IMG/VR virus record: IMGVR_UViG_3300025736_000112
Location: 1-31,011 of that record
DNA from: a virus
Strand: one strand, 5' to 3'
Length of the DNA stretch: 31,011 nt
Of the stretch, positions 24,699 to 31,011 are shown in pieces. The position numbers and the translations under genes were made by a program. Position 1 is the first letter of the stretch; each line of letters begins with the position of its first letter. The notes below the pieces were generated by a model, which saw only the letters and a program-made list of their open reading frames with translations, had not been told where the DNA came from and searched no databases.

Positions 24699-26234
24699 AT
24701 GGAAAGGCATTTTTATGATAGAAACGCGCCACAAGGGTCAAAATCATTAAGCAATTTAAGAAATGCAATGAGGGGTGTTTTTCAGGGTGATCTTATGCAT
24801 CTTGAACCACGGGCCTCTTTATTGGTTGAAGATTTTGAGTATCCAACAGATGCCAGCATTCAAGCGGTGTGGTCCGGTACCGGGTGCACTGTAACGGCGG
24901 AAGCCACTAAAGTTGAAAAAGGTAATTTTGCCGGCAACGTTGCCATTGATGGAACCGGAAATAGAACGGTATCAAAAACACAGTCTATCAGTATGGATAT
25001 TTTTAACAGTCTTACTCTTTGGGAACAGGTCAATGTTTCCGCTTCTGCATTCCAGTTTTATCTTAAAGACTCTTCAGCAAATGAAAGCTACTGGGATATA
25101 ACTTCAGATGGAACGCAAGATACGTGGCAGCAAGATACGCTTGATTTAACCACCCCTGATTCAGATAATGGCACAGAAGCAGTATTAACAGATATAACAG
25201 AATATGGCTTTCTTGGCCTGGATGCCAGCAAGACCTATATTTTTGATGATATAAAATTAATTGCTGGAATGGGCATTATTGTTGAAACTTCAAACCCTGG
25301 ATCCTATTACAAAAATGTTTATATTGGTTCTGAGCCTTTAGAAATAGATGCTAAAGCCAGCCCGGTTATTTCAGCCCCTTCAGGTAATCCAAGAATAGAC
25401 ATACTTGTCGTTGATGAAGCCGGCGTTCTTACTTGGGTAGGTGGTTCAGAAGCCGCCACACCGGTTCCTGACTGGTCCAGCGTTGCAACAACTAAGATGC
25501 CCATTGCCCTGGCCTACCTGAAAACAACAATGGTGAAAATGGTTGATTTTGAAGATGCTGTAGCAAATCCAAATGAGGGCTATATTTATGCGGATGTCCG
25601 TTCCCTTTATCGTATGGCTGTAACAAACCTGGCCGATATGTCCGATGTAAATGACGGCGGTATTGCAGACGGTCAGGCGCTTGTTTGGGATTCTGGTTCA
25701 GGGTTATACATTCCGGGTGATGTTATTCCATCCGGTGTTATTGTTGCCTGGTCCGGATTGCTTTCCGCTATCCCTTCCGGATGGTCATTGACTGACGGAA
25801 ACGGCGGCCGGCCCAATTTCTTAGATAAATTTCTTTTAAGTGTTCCGGATGCTTTAACGGACCCTGGGGATACTGGCGGAGCTCACACGGTAACGCTTAT
25901 AACAGCAAATTTACCGGTTCATACACATTCCTCTGGTACCGCCGGTTCTCATGCTCACACATTTAGTGAAACATCTTCAACTAACAACGCAACGCATACA
26001 CATACATATTTAGAGCCAGGTGCAAATGTACTGGTTACGGGTGGTTCAACAAATGCAGCCTTGGCTAGATCATCAAAGAACACAGGGAATGCTAGTAGAA
26101 CGCATACACATGCAGTTTCAGGAACTACCTCTGCCGCCGGGTCACATTCACATTCAATAGGAAATGCAGGGTCAGGAACGGCGGTTAATATTGACCCGCC
26201 TTATTATAAAGTGGCCTGGATTATAAAGGACTAG
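24699..26234 (+). CDS. Tail fibre with collar domain and HxH metal motifs
   Basis: A 511-residue fibre. Residues ~45-190 are a jelly-roll-like domain (LLVEDFEYPTDASIQAVW through IFDDIKLIAG). DMSDVNDGGIADGQALVWDS near 315-335 is a common fibre linker. The end is a phage tail-collar domain: SGVIVAWSGLLSAIPSGW from about 343, then PNFLDKFLLSV. Five HxH motifs at residues 408-410, 418-420, 433-435, 469-471 and 483-485 probably bind iron along the trimer axis, as known for the T4 gp37 tip. It ends PPYYKVAWIIKD, the usual collar terminus. It probably contacts the host receptor beside or instead of the J-type tip. Confidence 0.85.
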   Translation: MERHFYDRNAPQGSKSLSNLRNAMRGVFQGDLMHLEPRASLLVEDFEYPTDASIQAVWSGTGCTVTAEATKVEKGNFAGNVAIDGTGNRTVSKTQSISMDIFNSLTLWEQVNVSASAFQFYLKDSSANESYWDITSDGTQDTWQQDTLDLTTPDSDNGTEAVLTDITEYGFLGLDASKTYIFDDIKLIAGMGIIVETSNPGSYYKNVYIGSEPLEIDAKASPVISAPSGNPRIDILVVDEAGVLTWVGGSEAATPVPDWSSVATTKMPIALAYLKTTMVKMVDFEDAVANPNEGYIYADVRSLYRMAVTNLADMSDVNDGGIADGQALVWDSGSGLYIPGDVIPSGVIVAWSGLLSAIPSGWSLTDGNGGRPNFLDKFLLSVPDALTDPGDTGGAHTVTLITANLPVHTHSSGTAGSHAHTFSETSSTNNATHTHTYLEPGANVLVTGGSTNAALARSSKNTGNASRTHTHAVSGTTSAAGSHSHSIGNAGSGTAVNIDPPYYKVAWIIKD

Positions 26235-26235
26235 A

Positions 26236-26436
26236 ATGACGGATGATATTAAAATTATTAAAAAGGACAGGAGAAGCGAAAACATTAATGATCGATTAAA
26301 GCATATAGCTATTAATTTGGGGGTTATACAAAAATTGCAGAATTTAATTATTTGTGACGTTGACCATCTTGAAAAACAGATTAATGGTATGAAAAACAAT
26401 AAACCAGAAACAAAAAAAGGAGCGACACCAGAATGA
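26236..26436 (+). CDS. Small coiled-coil protein, unknown
   Basis: A 66-residue charged, mostly helical protein with a heptad-like middle (LKHIAINLGVIQKLQNLI) and a Lys/Glu tail. AAGGA precedes the ATG, and its stop overlaps the next gene's start (ATGA). It lies between the collar fibre and the holin-like gene, so it could be a fibre accessory or a lysis accessory. No signal peptide or membrane segment is seen. No family was recognised. Confidence 0.6.
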   Translation: MTDDIKIIKKDRRSENINDRLKHIAINLGVIQKLQNLIICDVDHLEKQINGMKNNKPETKKGATPE

Positions 26437-26843
26437 TAGAGACAGCAATTGATGGAGCCAAAGCAATTAATCAATATGGCGTAAGCTTTGTTTTATTTCT
26501 TGTTTTATTATTCTGCTTTTGGGCCGCTAAGAAAATGTTCAAACTTCAAGAAATAAAAGAAGGGGAACATTCTAAAATGATATCTAAGATGTTTGATTCT
26601 CAGGAACGCAAAGACGAAGTGAACACAAAGACACAGGAAAAATTTGTTGATGCAATAAATGAAACAACCAGGGAAATTAAATTAAGAATATCGTCAGCAA
26701 AAGAATTTCAAGGCTACGTTAGAGATGAACATAAAGAATCACAGGACAATCAGAAAGAAATTATTACTTTAATAAAGCAGGTTCACACACAGCACAGTTC
26801 TATAACTGAAACTTTAGGCCGGATTAACGGATATAAAAGTTGA
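26433..26843 (+). CDS. Holin-like single-membrane-span protein
   Basis: A 136-residue protein with a short N-terminus, one strong membrane span at about residues 17-33 (SFVLFLVLLFCFW), then AAKKMFKLQE and a long charged helical tail with heptad character. The N-terminal part resembles the BhlA/UviB type of phage holin-associated proteins; an inner-membrane spanin would also fit the span plus coiled coil. It sits before a peptidase that could be the endolysin. Overlap with the previous gene suggests coupling. Function is inferred from topology and position. Confidence 0.55.
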   Translation: MIETAIDGAKAINQYGVSFVLFLVLLFCFWAAKKMFKLQEIKEGEHSKMISKMFDSQERKDEVNTKTQEKFVDAINETTREIKLRISSAKEFQGYVRDEHKESQDNQKEIITLIKQVHTQHSSITETLGRINGYKS

Positions 26844-26851
26844 GGTAAAAA

Positions 26852-27463
26852 ATGACACCCAAGATTTATCCTGAATTTCATGTTTCAATCCCCCGTGAGG
26901 GTGATGTTTGGATGCATAGAGGAAAAGGATTTATCAGCCGGGGCATAACAAGAGGACAACTCCGGGCCGATTTTAGTATTCAGGAATCGGAAGTAACACA
27001 CGTTGAAATCTCTTGTGGTGAAGAACTTTCTGTTAGAGTGTGGCCCTTTGAACGTATTCAAATGATTGATATAAGGGATAAATACGCCGGCCAATATCTT
27101 GAACTTGTCCGGGCCCGCAAAATTACAGATAGAAGAAAGGCTGCCCGCGTTGCAATGTGGGCGGTAAGTAATAGTAATAAGGATTATGATCTTTCAGGCA
27201 TTGGGGCCTTTTTATCAAAGCTTTTCAGGCAAAACACCGGCAAGTTATTCTGTTCTGAAAACTGCCTGTTTGCTCTATGGAAGGAATACGCTGAGATCTT
27301 AAAGAATCATCCTATCCCCGTTAAGGATGAAAGCAAGTGCATGCCGGCTCACTTCAATCCGGCCGGTAATCCTGATCATGAATTTTTCACCGTATGGCGG
27401 GGCTGGATCCCGCGCCCACGCACACAAATCCCTGTCTTTGGGAACATTAACGTTTTTGCCTAG
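26852..27463 (+). CDS. Permuted papain-like (YiiX-type) cysteine peptidase
   Basis: A 203-residue protein with the permuted NlpC/P60 order: REGDVWMHRG near the start, VTHVEIS with H50 first, and then LFCSENC with C134 as the probable nucleophile. LELVRAR (84-90) and KDYDL (110-114) are also typical of the YiiX/YebB-like group. Members cut amide bonds in peptidoglycan or lipids. Its place after a holin-like gene and at the end of the late genes suggests the endolysin or a lysis helper, but it has no signal peptide. A structural role is possible. The fold is more certain than the substrate. Confidence 0.68.
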   Translation: MTPKIYPEFHVSIPREGDVWMHRGKGFISRGITRGQLRADFSIQESEVTHVEISCGEELSVRVWPFERIQMIDIRDKYAGQYLELVRARKITDRRKAARVAMWAVSNSNKDYDLSGIGAFLSKLFRQNTGKLFCSENCLFALWKEYAEILKNHPIPVKDESKCMPAHFNPAGNPDHEFFTVWRGWIPRPRTQIPVFGNINVFA

Positions 27464-27465
27464 CC

Positions 27466-27492
27466 CCCTATATTGATTTAATATCCCTATAT
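27466..27492. repeat. Direct repeat CCCTATAT x2, 19-base period
   Basis: CCCTATAT occurs at 27466-27473 and 27485-27492. A weak inverted repeat ATATT/AATAT (27470-27484) lies between and across them. It starts just after the late-gene stop and lies within the 145-base gap 27464-27608, which carries no gene but has a clear promoter at its right end. The near two-turn spacing is what a dimeric regulator might need. Confidence 0.4.
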
Positions 27493-27552
27493 ATGTAGTG
27501 TTAGATCATATTACAGTCAAACAATCTTGCTAAATTATTTTAAACAATTTTC

Positions 27553-27581
27553 TTGACATTGCTTTTCCCCTGGTTTATAGT
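27553..27581 (+). promoter_or_regulatory. Sigma70-type promoter with overlapping operator
   Basis: TTGACA (27553-27558), 17 bases, then TATAGT (27576-27581), which is nearly ideal. TGGTTTAT (27571-27578), overlapping the -10, is repeated inverted as ATAAACCA (27600-27607), next to the regulator ATG at 27609. TTCCCC and GGGGAA flank in similar fashion at 27565 and 27595. This suggests binding by the encoded HTH protein and autoregulation. Confidence 0.75.
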
Positions 27582-27608
27582 GGGATCAACTAAAGGGGAA
27601 TAAACCAA

Positions 27609-27824
27609 ATGTTCATACCAAACAAAATCAAAGAATTAAGAGAGAAAAAAGGCGTTACTCAGCCTAAAATGGTTCTGGAACTTTTTGCTCAATATCAACT
27701 TGAAGTTACCAGACAAACAATCACTTCATGGGAGAACGGTGATACCTTTCCGGGCGCGAATATTTTAAATATTCTTTGCAAATATTTTGATGTATCAGCA
27801 GACGTTTTTTACAACAAACTGTAG
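27609..27824 (+). CDS. XRE-family (Cro/CI-type) regulator
   Basis: A 71-residue protein that is essentially one helix-turn-helix domain: IKELREKKGVTQPKMVLEL, then TRQTITSWENGDTFPGANIL and a final 'LCKYFDVSADVFY'. All are standard for XRE repressors. Q and W positions match the recognition helix of the family. The domain has an insert of a few residues before the recognition helix (FAQYQLEVTRQ). It is driven by a strong promoter with an overlapping inverted repeat, so it probably represses itself and may control the recombination genes after it. A lytic/lysogenic partner repressor is not in view. Confidence 0.9.
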   Translation: MFIPNKIKELREKKGVTQPKMVLELFAQYQLEVTRQTITSWENGDTFPGANILNILCKYFDVSADVFYNKL

Positions 27825-27833
27825 GGGGTTGAT

Positions 27834-27926
27834 GTGAAAATAGGAACACTTTTATTTTGTTTGTTTATCTTCTGGGCCGGTCTTTATGTTGCATATCATA
27901 TGGGTAAAGCCGGGATCTTATTTTAA
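27834..27926 (+). CDS. Tiny single-span membrane protein (30 residues)
   Basis: A GTG-started frame with AGGGGG seven bases upstream encodes MKIGTLLFCLFIFWAGLYVA followed by ten further residues. It is one membrane span with a small C-terminal tail. The strong ribosome site and lack of any other gene in 27825-27953 support it. Small membrane proteins in early phage regions can block host functions or superinfection, but nothing here indicates which. The neighbouring ATG at 27832 stops at once. Confidence 0.55.
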   Translation: MKIGTLLFCLFIFWAGLYVAYHMGKAGILF

Positions 27927-27953
27927 TATCTGTATAATTTTGTAGGGGAAATT

Positions 27954-28319
27954 ATGCCAATATCTAAAGAAAAAATGAAGTTGTATCCAAAGAACTGGAG
28001 AGAGATATCAGCCAGGGTAAGGATCCGGGCCGGCAATAAATGCGAACTTTGTGACCGGCTTAATCATCATTATTATGATGGAAATAAATTGTGTCATGAA
28101 GCTGAAGTAGAGTGGTTCCTTTTATGTAAAAAAAACCCAGGATTAGTAAAAGAGCCAAGAAAGATTATTAAAATTGTTCTCACAACTCACCACTTAGATT
28201 TTAATCCTTCAAACAATGAAGAGTATAATTTAATGGCGCTATGTCAGCGCTGTCACAATAGGCTAGATGCACGCTGGCGGGCCTATAACCGGAAGAAAAA
28301 AAGGGAGGCAAAAGGATGA
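27954..28319 (+). CDS. HNH endonuclease-like protein
   Basis: A 121-residue basic protein with CELC (C30, C33), THHLDFNP (H79/H80), NLMALCQRCH (C97, C100, H101) and LDARW, the layout of a zinc-supported HNH nuclease. Many phages have one near packaging or recombination genes, where it nicks or cuts DNA for packaging, recombination or intron mobility. It follows a good AGGGGAA site and overlaps the next gene (ATGA), so it is part of the early operon. Its target is unknown. Confidence 0.85.
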   Translation: MPISKEKMKLYPKNWREISARVRIRAGNKCELCDRLNHHYYDGNKLCHEAEVEWFLLCKKNPGLVKEPRKIIKIVLTTHHLDFNPSNNEEYNLMALCQRCHNRLDARWRAYNRKKKREAKG

Positions 28320-28534
28320 AAGGTTTTGAAATAAATTATTTTGTTGAAACAGTGATAGTAGAAAATGCAACACTTCTCAGCAATTTTAGCGAAGCCAGAT
28401 CTGAGGCTTTTAGAGTAGCAAAGGAAAAAAAATGTTCTGTCTCTGTAAAAAAACAGTGTTTTTATCATAGTACATATATTGATAATTCAGAGGTTGAAGT
28501 TCTTAAAATTAACGGCGCAGAGCTTTATAAATAA
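28316..28534 (+). CDS. Small early protein, unknown
   Basis: A 72-residue protein with an alternating pattern of strands (FEINYFVETVIVENATLL) and a helix (FSEARSEAFRVAKEKK), then strands. It overlaps both neighbours: ATGA with the HNH gene and TAATG with the exonuclease. That tight packing suggests joint expression with the recombination genes. Two cysteines are present (C40, C48). No family was recognised. Confidence 0.7.
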   Translation: MKGFEINYFVETVIVENATLLSNFSEARSEAFRVAKEKKCSVSVKKQCFYHSTYIDNSEVEVLKINGAELYK

Positions 28535-29391
28535 TGACTGAAGAAACAAAAAAGAAACAGCTTCATCAAAGTCATTTAAGTATGCTATACAAATGCGGTG
28601 AACAGTTCCGCCGTGTGGTCATCGAGGGGGACCGCCAGCCCCCCGGTATAGCCCTGATAACCGGTAAATCTGTGCATTCCGTTGTTGCTGACAATCTCAA
28701 CTATAAAATAGAAAGCAAAGGATCCCTTCTTTCAAATGAAAATATTAAGGATCTGACTAAAGATTATTTTGAAAACCACTGGAATGAAACAGAAGTTGTT
28801 TTAGATAAAGAAGACCTGAAGACCGGCATAAAAAAGGTAAAGGGTACCGCCCTTGATTCAACTATGGGGTTATCTGTTTTACATCATAATGAACTGGCCC
28901 CGATTATACAACCCAAGGAAGGGGGCATAGAGCGCCCCTGGGTGATCAAGTGCAATAATTATCCTTTTGATCTGGCCGGTACCATTGATATTGATGAAGA
29001 GTATCCGGAAGGGGATAAAATCATTAATAATCTCAGAGATACAAAGACCAGAAGCAATGTCTATGGCCGGGTTGAGGTTGAACGATCTGACCAGTTGACA
29101 GTATATGCTATGGCAAAAAAGATAATAGACGGAAAGGCCCCGGACTTTGTTTATTTTGATTATCTGATAAAGAGAAAAAGACCGCTGGCCCTTCCGCAAA
29201 TAAGCAAAAGAACCGATGCTGATTTTAAGACCTTTTTAAATAGATTCACCAGGGCTTGTGAAGTAATAGAAAAACAAGTATTCACGCCGGCCAATCAGAC
29301 AGACTGGTTTTGCTCAGAAAAATTCTGTGGTTTCGCCCGCGCAAATGATTGCCCTTTTTTTTCTAAACGCCCTGTAAGGATAATAAAATGA
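28534..29391 (+). CDS. PD-(D/E)XK exonuclease, RecB/Cas4-like
   Basis: A 285-residue nuclease. It has an N-terminal HLSMLYKCGEQFR (C21), GKSVHSVV (H48), D152 in AGTIDID, the catalytic RDTK (D169, K171) and QLTVYAMA (Q187, Y191), the usual motif order of the PD-(D/E)XK_1 group. Three cysteines near the end (C260, C265, C273), together with C21, could hold an iron-sulfur cluster as in Cas4 and AddB; this is inferred. It probably resects phage DNA ends for the RecT annealase two genes on. An HNH gene now separates the pair. Confidence 0.85.
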   Translation: MTEETKKKQLHQSHLSMLYKCGEQFRRVVIEGDRQPPGIALITGKSVHSVVADNLNYKIESKGSLLSNENIKDLTKDYFENHWNETEVVLDKEDLKTGIKKVKGTALDSTMGLSVLHHNELAPIIQPKEGGIERPWVIKCNNYPFDLAGTIDIDEEYPEGDKIINNLRDTKTRSNVYGRVEVERSDQLTVYAMAKKIIDGKAPDFVYFDYLIKRKRPLALPQISKRTDADFKTFLNRFTRACEVIEKQVFTPANQTDWFCSEKFCGFARANDCPFFSKRPVRIIK

Positions 29392-29870
29392 AATTAAACA
29401 GTAAAAAAGTTTTTATTAATAAAAAAGGTAAAGCATATTTTGTCTCCGGAGGTATTAAAAGATATTTAAAAACAAAAGTATGTCCTCAATGTAAAGAAAA
29501 ATTTTATTCATATTATTCAAAATGTTGTACCACTAGGTGTGGAACGCTTTTAAATCCTCAAAGGTATTGGAAAGGAAAGAAAAACCCATTTATTACAGGA
29601 GAAAAAAACAGTAATTGGAAGGGAGGAAAAAGAAAACACAATTGTGGATATGTAGAAATAGGAGTTTATAACCATCCTTATTCTCATAGTGGTTATGTTT
29701 TAGAACATCGTTTTGTTATGGAGCAGCATCTTGGGCGTTATCTTAAACCTGAAGAAAGAGTTCATCATAATAATGGAATAAAAAATGACAACAGAATAGA
29801 AAATTTAAGATTATTTAAAAATGAATCAGAACACCAAAAGCATCATCATTCTTTTAAAAAAACAATTTAA
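29388..29870 (+). CDS. Homing-type HNH endonuclease
   Basis: A 160-residue basic, AT-rich gene. It has an N-terminal zinc-ribbon (C32, C35, C46/C47, C51), a NSNWKGG linker motif and an HNH_3-type core: GYVEIGVYNHPYSHSGYVLE, EHRFVME (H107), RVHHNNGIKNDNRIENLRLF (H126/H127). It is typical of free-standing homing endonucleases of phages. It overlaps the exonuclease by four bases and precedes RecT, sitting between two genes that usually act together. It is probably a selfish insertion that kept the operon intact. The gene has one CCGG and no GGCC, fewer than its neighbours. Confidence 0.88.
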   Translation: MKLNSKKVFINKKGKAYFVSGGIKRYLKTKVCPQCKEKFYSYYSKCCTTRCGTLLNPQRYWKGKKNPFITGEKNSNWKGGKRKHNCGYVEIGVYNHPYSHSGYVLEHRFVMEQHLGRYLKPEERVHHNNGIKNDNRIENLRLFKNESEHQKHHHSFKKTI

Positions 29871-29885
29871 CCAGGAGGAAGGAAA

Positions 29886-30761
29886 ATGGCAGTGAAAAAA
29901 ACAAAAGCGTTAACACTTGCAGAGAAACAGAAGGATATTAAATCAATCCTTGTTTCACCTGGAATGAAAAACCAGTTTGCGGCCGCTTTACCTAAACACT
30001 TATCCCCAGATCGATTTATTAGGATAGCGTTAACGGCTATGATCAAAACCCCAAAGTTGAGGCTTTGCACGCGGGAAAGTCTTTTTGAATGCTTGCTGGA
30101 TCTTTCCCAGCTTGGCCTTGAACCAGATGGAAGAAAAGCGCATCTTGTCCCTTATGGGAATAAATGCACCTTGATTATAGACTACAAGGGCCTTGTGGAG
30201 CTTGCACGCCGGTCTGGTGAATTATCAGATATTCACGCCGATATTGTAAAAGAAAATGATTCTTTTGAATATGCTTATGGAAGTAACAGTTACCTTAAAC
30301 ATCACCCTTGTTTGGCTGATCGCGGGAAAGTTGTGGCAGCTTATTCGTTTGTGAAGCTCAAAGACGGTGAACAATCTTTTGAGGTAATGAGTCTGGTTGA
30401 AATAGAAAGAATAAGATCAAAGAGCCCTGCAGCTAAAAGCGGCCCTTGGGTTACTGACTGGGATGAAATGGCAAAGAAAACCGTTTTCCGCCGGCATTCT
30501 AAATGGTTGCCTGTATCTTCTGAGAAATACCAGGAGGCTCTTGACAAGGACAATGACCTGCCAATAAAGCCGCTGATTATGGGTGATATTGAAGATCTTG
30601 ACATGATCGAAGGGGACAATGGGAATGGCCCGGATCCACTACAAGATCAGGTTACGCCCCCAGCCGATAACCCAGAAGAGAAAAAAGAAGAGAGTCTTCC
30701 AGGGCTGGCTCCTGGGGACCCTGCAGAACATTCAAAAGTGGAGCATAAACTAGGTGACTGA
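29886..30761 (+). CDS. recT: RecT-family single-strand annealing protein
   Basis: A 291-residue protein. The N-terminal helix MKNQFAAALPKHLSPDRFIR is followed by RIALTAMIKTP, the LFECLLDLSQLGLEPDGRKA stretch around 67-86, HLVPYGNKCTLIIDYKGLVE, and DADIVKEND-like and AKKTVFRRHSKWLP segments, all diagnostic of RecT. The acidic C-terminal ~60 residues may bind partner proteins. AGGAGG is seven to eight bases before the ATG. It anneals complementary single strands made by the exonuclease for phage recombination and replication. It overlaps the RusA-like gene by eight bases. Confidence 0.95.
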   Translation: MAVKKTKALTLAEKQKDIKSILVSPGMKNQFAAALPKHLSPDRFIRIALTAMIKTPKLRLCTRESLFECLLDLSQLGLEPDGRKAHLVPYGNKCTLIIDYKGLVELARRSGELSDIHADIVKENDSFEYAYGSNSYLKHHPCLADRGKVVAAYSFVKLKDGEQSFEVMSLVEIERIRSKSPAAKSGPWVTDWDEMAKKTVFRRHSKWLPVSSEKYQEALDKDNDLPIKPLIMGDIEDLDMIEGDNGNGPDPLQDQVTPPADNPEEKKEESLPGLAPGDPAEHSKVEHKLGD

Positions 30762-31011
30762 ATTGAAACAACACCCTGCAGTTATCAATTTCACCGTGCG
30801 AGGTATCCCACGGACCAAAGGCAGCACTAAAAGCTTTTATATTAAAAAGCTGAACAGAACCGTTACAACAGCTGATAATCCAAAGCTTAAAAACTGGGCC
30901 GATAATATTAATTACTTGGCTCAAGTTCATGCTCCGGATGTTCCGTGGGATGGCCCTGTTTTATTGTTCTTGTTTTTCAAAATGCAGAAGCCAAAATCCG
31001 CACCAAAGACC
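30754..31011 (+). CDS. RusA-like Holliday junction resolvase (5' part)
   Basis: A partial gene: 86 codons from GTG 30754 to the window end without a stop. The start is near the RecT stop, with an eight-base overlap; TTG 30763 is an alternative. It has NFTVRGIPRTKGSTKSF, WADNINYLAQ, PWDGPVLLFLFFKMQKPKS, matching the RusA N-terminal half ('v.G.P..Kgr.R', 'gpv.l...f...rPKs'). It would cut four-way junctions after annealing by RecT. The catalytic acidic residues lie in the part not included or just around the end. Confidence 0.85.
   Translation, partial: MTELKQHPAVINFTVRGIPRTKGSTKSFYIKKLNRTVTTADNPKLKNWADNINYLAQVHAPDVPWDGPVLLFLFFKMQKPKSAPKT

Noticed and set aside
26236-26436. Tail fibre assembly chaperone
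   Set aside because: The place after a fibre gene suggests it, but the small coiled-coil protein shows none of the usual chaperone pattern and overlaps the holin-like gene instead.
1-31011. CRISPR arrays, tRNA genes, insertion sequences, integrase or attachment sites
   Set aside because: No repeat-spacer pattern, cloverleaf, transposase or recombinase motif was found in reading both strands; short direct repeats at 4109 and 27466 are pairs only.

Overview
The window is one continuous stretch of a tailed dsDNA phage or prophage, probably a siphovirus, with every confident gene on the + strand. It has lambda-like terminase and portal genes, a lambda-like tail in lambda order (FII, Z, U, tube, G/GT, tape measure, M, L, K, I-J) and a Mu gpT-like major capsid protein. 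Base composition is moderately AT-rich (by eye about 40% GC). Strong AGGAGG-type ribosome sites, Sec-type signal peptides and a lambda-type tail tip fit a Gram-negative, proteobacteria-like host, but the sequence does not name one. No integrase, attachment site or tRNA is visible, so lifestyle is undecided; a Cro/CI-type regulator makes temperate ancestry possible.

Layout. 94-4071: ParB-methyltransferase fusion, small and large terminase, small zinc-ribbon protein. 4072-4293: non-coding gap with hairpins and a direct repeat. 4294-9263: gpW-like joiner, portal, prohead protease with an internal scaffold start, decoration protein, structured spacer, major capsid protein, one small unknown gene. 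9293-13913: three large fibre/lectin-like genes, the last two with export signals, in an unusual place between capsid and connector genes. 13930-15537: small connector, head-tail attachment and tail terminator genes. 15553-24401: tail tube, frameshifting chaperones, tape measure, tail tip with a predicted Fe-S protein, an NlpC/P60 peptidase and a fused I-J host-specificity protein. 24402-27463: zinc-ribbon protein, collar-type fibre with HxH motifs, small coiled-coil protein, holin-like protein and a permuted papain-like (YiiX-type) peptidase, probably a lysis group. 27464-31011: promoter, Cro/CI-type regulator, small membrane protein, HNH nuclease, PD-(D/E)XK exonuclease, homing-type HNH, RecT annealase and a truncated RusA-like resolvase.

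How the genes work together. The terminase pair cuts and packages concatemers made with help from the exonuclease/RecT/RusA recombination set. The protease, internally initiated scaffold, gpT-like shell and decoration protein build the capsid. The connectors join it to a tail whose length is set by a 572-residue tape measure.

Most interesting points: the exported fibre/lectin cassette at 9293-13913, with a 72-residue domain shared by its first two genes; two mutually exclusive hairpins over the ribosome site that opens this cassette; a clean A AAA AAC frameshift site; a nested scaffold start; and strong over-representation of GGCCGG/CCGGCC, which is absent from the LamG-like gene and so suggests recent acquisition. 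Family assignments come from reading motifs by eye; no database search was run.
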